A DNA stretch of 64,000 nt from Isoetes taiwanensis (taxonomy: Eukaryota; Streptophyta; Lycopodiopsida; Isoetales; Isoetaceae): contig JAJEKV010000080.1 in NCBI GenBank assembly GCA_021234155.1, forward strand, positions 232,182 to 296,181, in the 5' to 3' direction. A model generated the notes under the pieces. The model was given only the letters and a program-made list of their open reading frames with translations. It was not told where the DNA came from and ran no database searches. This document shows, in pieces, positions 56,579 to 64,000 of the stretch (position 1 is its first letter; every line of letters begins with the position of its first letter). A program made the translations under genes and the position numbers.

Positions 56579-58805
56579 CAAATGATGCAACTCATTATCT
56601 GATTCCAGACTTTAGCTTGGAAGAACTGTATTCAAGGGCCCAAAATTGGGTGGTCACCCTATTTTATTCAGGAGAGTATTAATATTAGCAAATTGGACCA
56701 TATTTCATGTGCACCAATACAGATAGACGCAATTATTCTATACCTCTTCTTGGGCAAATGTGATAACATGAACTATTGTGGGCCAAGGGCAAGTGTGGGA
56801 TTAATTTAGCTTTTGTAATGTGTCGTTTTGACCTTTTTCAACTGGCATCCCAAAGATTACTAAGGAAGCATATGTCGAGATGATATTTCAAGTGAATGTG
56901 ATCTTTATATTCTGCACATGTACACATCCTTGCTCCTAGCGATTCCATGTTTTCAGGTTGACTATACGATTGACTTTCATCCATAGTTAATAAATCATAG
57001 GGTGGCGTGGGAATGGTAGTTTGACCCCATCTTGATTTTGGGGGAACGACTATGCTTGTTTCATACGGAATATATCGTAGTAGACTCCCTAGATTGAAGG
57101 TCTAGATTAAATGACTATATGGATTATAGCAATTGCCCTTATTGTTTGTTTATCACAATTTACAAGGGTATGTATCGCAAAGATCATGGCGGGCAAGAAT
57201 CGAAGAAAAGAAAATCAAGAATGGAGGAAAACGATACTGAATGGTGAGTTTAATAGAGGATGATGATGAAGTGTTAAGGAGATGATGATACGGAAGGACT
57301 TCTTAGGGGACTAGAGCTAGATTTCAGCCCATATAATGGTTGGGTGGTGAATTTGATGATGATTTATAGTAATAGGTCTATTTTTTGCTTGCATGTTCTT
57401 GCTTTGAAAGGAGTAATTTTGCTTGGTAGAAAGTTTTGATAATTTTTTTGCTGAGCAAAATTCTCCAACGGAAAAAATTGGACTCCCGATTTTATCTTTC
57501 CGGTTTGTTTCCGACAGGGTCTATCCTGGCGATGCTACTTAATAGGGGACGGGAGATCAGGTGCGTTGCCTAACAAGGGACAGGAGATCAGGTGGAGATT
57601 GGCGTTTTTTGCTTCGAAAGAACGGTTGTTTGGGGGTGAAATTTCAAGCCCTTTTGCGGTTCTTTTTGTGAATATTAATGTGCTTTGTTTGTTTGTGTAT
57701 TGAGAGGTATGTATATATACATCTCTGTACACATTTCTTCTTGAATATGTAGCACAATAACAGGGGGTTCCAGGGGGATTTGATGTGGATGCATAAATCA
57801 CTATCCCTGAGACCATAAACCATACACTTAGAAATTTTGAATAGGTTATTATTAAAAAAATAAAAATAAACACAAAAAAAACACAAAAGATTCAGTAGAG
57901 AAAATAGACACGTTAGTATGCAGGTAGCATTGCTTAAAGTGTTCTTATTAGGATATTGAATTATTTTGATAGAGGTTCGAGTCTCTGTATCTCAAAATCT
58001 GAAACTTAAGTGAACCCATATAGAGAGGAGCCCCGGTATTTCATATTCCAAAACCTTAGGCGAACCTGTATTCCATGTTTCACAATCATAGGCAATGACC
58101 ATAATCGCTTTTCATTCATCTCAACAGTTTTTCTATAATGGTATAGAGTGTGCAGCTGCACATCGCAGGCTACCCAAAAAATGAAAAACATAGGAAATAT
58201 CCAGTTATAACACTTGGACCCCAAATAAAATTGTGTGCTACAGATGTTGGCTAGTGTACTTGCCGGGGATTAAAAACCCTGCCCTTTCAGGTTTTCGAGG
58301 AAAAACCCTAGCAATAAAATCTCGGCAAGGGGGACAATGCAAGGCTGCTAAACATTCCCACAAAAAAATCCACGCTCCACAGAGAATACCGAAGTCGCGC
58401 ATCACTCCTGAACCTGCACATCACCAACGAAAAAACCAACAGAGAAAAAACCTCGAAAAGCAAAAGGCTGGTCACGCGTGCCACGCGACAAAAAACAACA
58501 TTTACACCTCGAAAAAGCGAGGGGCTGCTCACACGTGCCACGTGACAAAAAAACAACATTTATAATAATATACACATTAAGTGAGGGAGGGTGGGTGGGA
58601 GTCAAGGGAACTGCTGAGAGAGGAGAAAACGCCGATGAGAAGTTGATGAAGAACCTGCAAGAAATAGCGATCCCCAAACAAACTAGAGCCCCAGAAAATG
58701 CATGCAATGCATGCATGGGAGAGATGCATGTCGCCCATTCGAGAATACCAATCCGATGGTTCGGATCGATGGCATTTTTGAATAAGGGCTCGCATGAAAA
58801 CATAC
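56579..58805. other. Unassigned stretch
   Basis: No recognised gene. At 57,748 the phrase ATATGTAGCACAATAACAGG plus GGGGTTCC repeats the 5' end of the foldback-tailed elements, though the similarity stops within about 30 bp. At 58,599-58,774 lies a segment also found in the right arm (58,987-59,164). Confidence 0.5.
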
Positions 58806-59164
58806 AAAAGCTCCTGACAAAAAGTGAACTTCCTTATCAAAACGGGATCGAGGTCGAAGGTCGAAGGTTGAAGGATGGCCAAGAAAGGGTCAAGATTGAG
58901 GAAGAGCATGTCACAACATGGAAAAAGACATCAAACTGACAAGCAAGCAGGGAGAAGCCCCTCCCCTGCCTGGTATCAAGGATAGAGAGTCAAGGGAACT
59001 GCTGAGAGAGGAGAAAATGCCGATGAGAAATCGATGAAGAACCTGCAACAAAAAGCGATCCTCAAACGAACCAGAGCCCCAGAAAATGCGTGCAATGCAT
59101 GCATGGAAGAGATGCATGCTCGCCCATTCAAATATACCAATCCGATGGCTCGGATCGATGGCAT
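58599..59164 (+). repeat. Duplicated 176-bp segment
   Basis: 58,599-58,774 and 58,987-59,164 both run from gtcaagggaactgctgagag to ggatcgatggcat with roughly 88-90 percent identity by eye. The left arm contains only one copy (about 31,385-31,575), so the duplication is specific to this side or was lost on the other. Confidence 0.8.
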
Positions 59165-59663
59165 AATCGAAACAGGAGGCACCCAAAGACTCCAACATAC
59201 AATCTAGACTATACGATAGACAGATTCGACGACTGAGATAGTCCAGGGTGCATCTCGTTTAGAATATGTAGCACAATAACAGGCTGCATATATGCGCATG
59301 GATGATGTCCGTTAGTATAGCATCAGGCATTAGAATACAATTCCACATTGTCACTCTCATGACAGTGGTTTCCATGCAGGGAATTATTGGTTTTGTGATT
59401 TACTTCCTTGGCAATCCATGCAAGAAATTGGTAGCAAGTCTGTTGTACTTTCTTGGCATTTTGGTTTTGTGTTGTACTTCCTTGGCATTTTTATGCAAGG
59501 GACTAGTACTTTTTTAGCATTTTGGCTGTGTTGTACTTGGCATTTTTATGCAAGGAAGTGACAGCAAGTCTGTTGTATTTTGTTGGCATTCCATTGCAGG
59601 AAGTTTGCAGCCCCATCCAAGAATCTTCTTTTTTTATTTTGTGATGGCGTTGGGTCGCGTGCT

Positions 59664-59708
59664 AGGGAACGCCGCATGTTATGCCGCATGTGGAGTTGGG
59701 CGTTCCCT
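59664..59708. repeat. Nested palindrome, right-arm copy
   Basis: AGGGAACGCC and GGCGTTCCCT-like outer arms as at 30,848-30,892, with a diverged centre. Confidence 0.7.
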
Positions 59709-59733
59709 TTAGTCTTGCGTTCCCCCTTGCGGT

Positions 59734-60072
59734 ATGCTGGTTGCCCGCATTGAATGCCGATTTCAAATTTTTATGATAGAGGAAGCAGGGCGTGCTATCT
59801 CTAGGCTTTGTTCCGCCCGCTCACAACTAAGACGATGGAGAGCAGACCAAGTGACATGCAGATTTTTATGTTATCGGAGCAATGTCGGATTCGCCATATC
59901 CGCTTTTGAGAAAGGTGTAGAGTTGAAGTTTTGTGTCCCTGGCCCGGAAATGGGACTATATGGGTTTTGCTCGGTATGGCATAGCCATAACCTGAATGGG
60001 TTCTTTTTTGTAACACCTGCAGCTGAGGCAAACAGAGTCCCGATTAATTGTAAGCAACGTGAAAGGGGGTAA
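59734..60072 (+). CDS. Unrecognised ORF, right-arm copy
   Basis: 112 codons including AISRLCSARSQLRRWRADQV and GVELKFCVPGPEMGLYGFCS, the counterpart of 30,487-30,783. The in-frame 3-6 nt length difference between the copies (VWHSHNLNG against VWHNNLNG-type) keeps both open. No family recognised. Confidence 0.3.
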   Translation: MLVARIECRFQIFMIEEAGRAISRLCSARSQLRRWRADQVTCRFLCYRSNVGFAISAFEKGVELKFCVPGPEMGLYGFCSVWHSHNLNGFFFVTPAAEANRVPINCKQRERG

Positions 60073-61041
60073 AGAATCACGATCATTTTTCTTGAATTTA
60101 GTTCTCATATCATTTCATATCTAGCAGTTCTAGCGGCATGACGTTCCTTTTCCAGAAGCCTCTCACAAGTCATGATGCAAAAAAACTCGAAGCTACTGTG
60201 ATACAGGCTCAACGCGTTGCTAGTCTCTACTATCTCTTTGCATTTCGGTTGTGAGTAGCCTCTTTAATTTGTATGTTCCGTTTCATATTCTTAGTAACAG
60301 AGAGTATTTTTTCCGCTTTGACAAATAGGGTTAGGATAATGAACTCTGCTATGACTGATCATGATGATGATGATGATCATTCTTGGGAACTGCTGCTTTG
60401 GTCGGAATATTTGCTTCATTCAATTAGTGAGTATTTAATGTACAAATTTTCTACGTTTATTTGTATGATAGAACTCTTTGTGCACTGGAGAACTTCTGTG
60501 AGCACGTTTTTGTAAGCACCCTTTGAGCCCTTTTGAGTTTATCCTTGTTGTCAGCAGACTTTTCAACTGCATCAGATACAACACACCTTCAAAATCCGAA
60601 CTCTGGAGTTGTTCTTTTACTTCTGGAACTTATATAAGAAGGTAAGATTCTTCACCAACTCTTATCTGTGAGTTTTTTGATCTATAACATTATTACAAAA
60701 TCAGTCTTAAACAATTAGTCTCCAGATTTTATTTGAATTATGAAGACAAATATTCTTGGAATTTCATCAGATGTTTGTTGTAGTAAGAGGCTTTTGATCT
60801 GTAACAGTGGGCAATTTGGGCTTAGAGTATTAACGTGGTTTTTCTTAATTCAATCAGTAGTAGCAGCTACAAAGATCTTGCTTTCTCCTAATTGGACTGT
60901 AAGTAGCAATGATCTATAGGAATACAGTGTTGTAGGCAAAGAAAAATTCAAATATCTTACCTATGAGCAAGCTACAATACAGAGCCAGAATGAATCCTTC
61001 TGTGTGGATTTTCTTAGGTATCTATTTGGGTTTGCTGCATG

Positions 61042-61057
61042 TTACGCCGCATGCGGC
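61042..61057. repeat. 16-bp perfect palindrome, recurrent
   Basis: ACGCCGCATGCGGCGT, followed by TCCTCT; counterpart of 29,497-29,512. Confidence 0.8.
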
Positions 61058-61679
61058 GTTCCTCTTCCTCCTGGGGACTGTTACCTTCGCTATTGAATGC
61101 ATTTTGAATTTCGTATTCACTTAGTTCAAACAACTACATGGTGTTCTTTTTTTTGCATAACCATTTTATATTTCATGTTTGGCAGCTTTGAAGCGCTTGG
61201 AGTGCTATAACCTGAGGCATCGGGCTTGGGGTTTGTATTTGTTTTTGGATTGATCCTACCACAGCCACTGCCTAGGGCTCACATATATCATAAAACCGGC
61301 AGCTAGGAAAGGTCATTAGTCCCTTTTTGACGGATCTTCTTTGTTTTTTCATGCCATTCTAATATTGTGGATTTGCCCATTTGTAGGTTTGGAGTTGTAT
61401 ATGAGCATCCATGTGTTATGGGGTCTTTAGACTGAACAATATTTAAATCCTCAAGGTACCGATCTAGCAATAGTTTTTTGCTTCATTTTTGGTAACTCTG
61501 CCAATGTGCATGCTTTTGCATGCCAACTTATGCATGCTGATAACGATTTTTGTTGTAAGAGTTGTTCCTTTCTTTATATAGCATCTTCCTTCTTCCTCCC
61601 TGTTTGAATAACTATGTTCTGATATTTTTAGATATGGCAGCATCAGTTTCCCTTTGTTGAATCATCCTTGCAGCTATGT

Positions 61680-61952
61680 ATGCATGAACTAGAAAAGCCA
61701 GGATCTGCTGTGAGGCAGGGTTTGATTGTTGGGCCGGAAGCAACAAATAATGGTGGTGATGAGTTTGAGAGGTTGGCCAAGGAAGCTAGAAAGAGAATTA
61801 TTGATACCTCGAGGGTTCTAATGGAGAAGGCCAAGTATGTCTTTAACGAAGTTAAGCAAAAGGTTGCACATTTTCAGAAAGAGAGTGATCTTCAGGGAAA
61901 AGCACAACAATTTGCAAACACTGCAAATCAGAAGTTTGAGGAACTGGGTTAA
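61680..61952 (+). CDS. Unrecognised small protein or terminal exon, right-arm copy
   Basis: From the first in-frame ATG the reading is MHELEKPGSAVRQGLIVGPE and continues as in the left arm to a stop at 61,952. The open frame extends upstream to an acceptor-like ccttgcag (61,665-61,672), supporting an exon. Only two residues differ from 28,434-28,706, both conservative. The helical charged composition suggests a soluble or peripheral protein; no function is assigned. Confidence 0.45.
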   Translation: MHELEKPGSAVRQGLIVGPEATNNGGDEFERLAKEARKRIIDTSRVLMEKAKYVFNEVKQKVAHFQKESDLQGKAQQFANTANQKFEELG

Positions 61953-63309
61953 GAGTTAAAAAAGAATACAAAGTGGAATAGAGTACCATTTTACAGAAAA
62001 AGGGGATAATGTTGTACATTATTTCGGGGAACAGGCTCAGGCAGCAGATAGGTAATTTAGGATTTCTCAGACGGGACGGACTTTCTCTATCGATTTGAAG
62101 ATAACTCGGCCAACTGTAAAATGTCTTCCCTGGGCTTATATTGTTTCATGCATTGAGTTAAGGAAACTTCAAACAACACCACAGTCAGATTGCAGTGGAT
62201 TTTGTTATCATTTTATTATCTTGAATTTCGAAAAAAGGAATGTTACATACCAAGGAGATGAATACCAATGGAAGACATGAATTGTACTTTTAAATTAGAG
62301 ATGTCCGTCACATTGTTCGTTCACAAAGCTCATACATAATTTGTCGGCACATCAAGGAGAAATGGGAGGAGGGAAATGGCCACGCAATGTCGAAATAATC
62401 TGTCATTTGTTTTGATGTTTACATTTTTTTCTCATGTAGGATTCCTTTTAATCCCAATATGGTTTCTTGCAGCATTCAAAGAACTTTCGAAAATGAGATG
62501 TTTTACCATATGTATGAATGCCCCCAACATATGTAAAAATATCCCATCTCTTTGCACCAAATTATGCACCCATTTGATGCAGACGATCTGTTTGCTGCCA
62601 AGTTCATGTATGAACTCAAGTAATTTTTAAAAGTCATCTTCTGTTTTTATAAGGGGTGCTAGGATAAGCTGGCCAAGGTAAATTTATCCTTTTTTTCTTT
62701 TTTTTTTTTTTAATTTCTAGATTTCAATTGAACTAGGAGTAGAGAAAAGCTAAGGTCGAAAGAGCTGCCTATGCCACCTTGATGCGGATCATCTAAGTAT
62801 GCAGGAAAGAGTTACCCACTTTCATTTTACTTTCTCTTAGCTGTTGCTATTAGATGTTTGTTTGCAGCAATGGTTTCTAGAGAGCAGGTGGTATAAAAAA
62901 AAGGGGGGAGGAGAAAAATAGTTTTCTAGATTTTGGTCATTTATATTTTATTGCAGAGGTGGAATTCGAGTACATGTCACCCTTGATAGTGTCACCTATC
63001 ATGTTGCCTACAACACCATGAAATTTGATTCCTTATAAATGCGTGAAGCAACGTTATTATCTTCAACATATTCTTTGCACAACTTAATCCTATAAATTTT
63101 TCTTAACCAGGTTATAAAACTAGATGACCAGATAAAATAGTTTTCCATTCTATATTGGCACCATTTTGTTACTTCTCTCCAAGTCATTACAAAACTAGAT
63201 GACTATTTCTTTTAATCCATTCTATATTGACACAATTTTGTTATTATGGCTCTCAAGTCAATGTTATATGGCATCGTTAGTTTTGCATATTTGTTAGCCA
63301 TTTTCATAT

Positions 63310-64000
63310 CACTCATATATAAGTCAGTTTCATTTTTTGTTTGAAGGTATTTATTTGCTGCTATTTTGTTTGAAGCTATTTGGTGTTGACACGTGTCTAG
63401 AAACAATAAAGACAGTGACCCAAAATTCTTGCACCACGGGCTTTCCCCTGTTTCTTGCTCTGCCACTATGACCTCTGTCGCAGCCTCATTTTTCGCTTTT
63501 GGAGTTCTGATTATCCTGCTTGAGCGCATAGCAAAACCCTGGAGGTGCTTGATCATGCCAACTTTGAAAGACCTTGGATTTAGGCAGGCGATAAAATGTG
63601 TTGTTGATTTCAACTGTATCAAAGAGGAAAGAGAACTCCTGTAAGCCGAACTGCTCTAGAATCGAACTCTATATGCCCATAACCGAATCCTTCAATAAAA
63701 ACCAAATGCTAGCTATTGCATCGATCAGAGTAGCATTTTCGGCAGCCTCTATTCGTTTAGAGTAAAGGAAAGAGGGAAAAACAGAGAGAGAGAGAAAATT
63801 GTGATGAGGGTTTTGTTTTTCCCCTTGTTTTTTTTTTTTTTTTTAATCTAAATGTCATTTTGGCCCATTTTTTTGTATTTAAGGCATTTGGAGGTTTTTT
63901 TTTTTGGGTTAAATACGTACTATACATATTTTTTGGACCAATACGTTAAGTACGGTATTAAATAAAATGATTGGAAATTTGGCAAAGCAACTTTAAGGTA
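63310..64000. other. Unassigned right edge, with hAT-like repeats
   Basis: A minus-strand ORF (63,622-63,212) partly overlaps the arm and has no known domain. From 63,908 to about 63,960 the phrases gttaaatacgtac and cgttaagtacgg match the subterminal repeats of the hAT element (46,390-46,520), so another hAT end probably begins here and runs out of the window. Confidence 0.5.

Larger units (their letters stand above)
58806..63309 (-). repeat. Right arm of large inverted repeat
   Basis: Reverse complement of 27,084-31,748, running from the aaaagctcctgac junction to attttcatat. It contains the counterparts of both ORFs and of the palindromes. Beyond 63,309 the sequence no longer matches the left side, where the CesA-flank direct repeat begins. 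Confidence 0.9.

Noticed and set aside
61680-61952. SNARE-like identity for the charged helical protein
   Set aside because: No zero-layer residue pattern or C-terminal membrane anchor seen.

Overview
The window is nuclear DNA of a land plant. It holds a spliced cellulose synthase (CesA) gene with short GT-AG introns, pentatricopeptide-repeat (PPR) and UDP-glycosyltransferase fragments, and a dense, nested set of plant-type transposable elements. Base composition is AT-rich. I cannot fix the species; a fern or another non-flowering plant is possible, but this is inference with low confidence.

Layout. 0.2-3.0 kb: remains of a Ty1/copia pol region (minus strand). 3-21 kb: mostly non-coding, with unrecognised ORFs near 6.3-7.7 and 10.1-11.2 kb, exon-like pieces of an unrecognised host gene near 12.1-14.3 kb, Helitron-type termini at 11.3 and 16.1 kb, and a truncated UDP-glycosyltransferase with three tandem copies of its 5' end at 16.9-17.8 kb. 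21.06-25.51 kb: a 14-exon CesA gene, complete except for one apparent 1-nt insertion in exon 11. 25.5-33 kb: CesA downstream flank, present as two direct copies of about 1.1 kb that enclose a 4.7-kb segment. That segment recurs inverted at 58.8-63.3 kb. 34.28-38.07 kb: a PIF/Harbinger-type element with TTA target duplication carrying a PPR fragment. 40.9-46.55 kb: a hAT transposase gene, split by a 2.6-kb insertion. 48.85-55.42 kb: a second, inverted, 5'-truncated copy of the CesA 3' end, split by another 2.6-kb insertion of the same kind and by a gag-only LTR element with intact-looking ends (TSD GGGTA). 55.4-56.6 kb: a 5'-truncated LINE.

The most unusual feature is the pair of about 2.6-kb insertions (41,746-44,335 and 48,987-51,598). 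They share about 190 bp at one end (starting ATATGTAGCA) and an about 490-bp foldback at the other, but appear to differ inside; one carries a PPR fragment. They behave like a gene-fragment-capturing, non-autonomous transposon family that I cannot place in a named superfamily. The window also shows two families of Helitron-like hairpin ends with related terminal sequences, and an inverted duplication built around the CesA 3' end.

The only genes likely to serve the host here are CesA (cellulose synthesis at the plasma membrane, if the frameshift is an error or is tolerated) and perhaps the unrecognised exon sets near 12-14, 39-41 and 47 kb. The rest is mobile or duplicated DNA.
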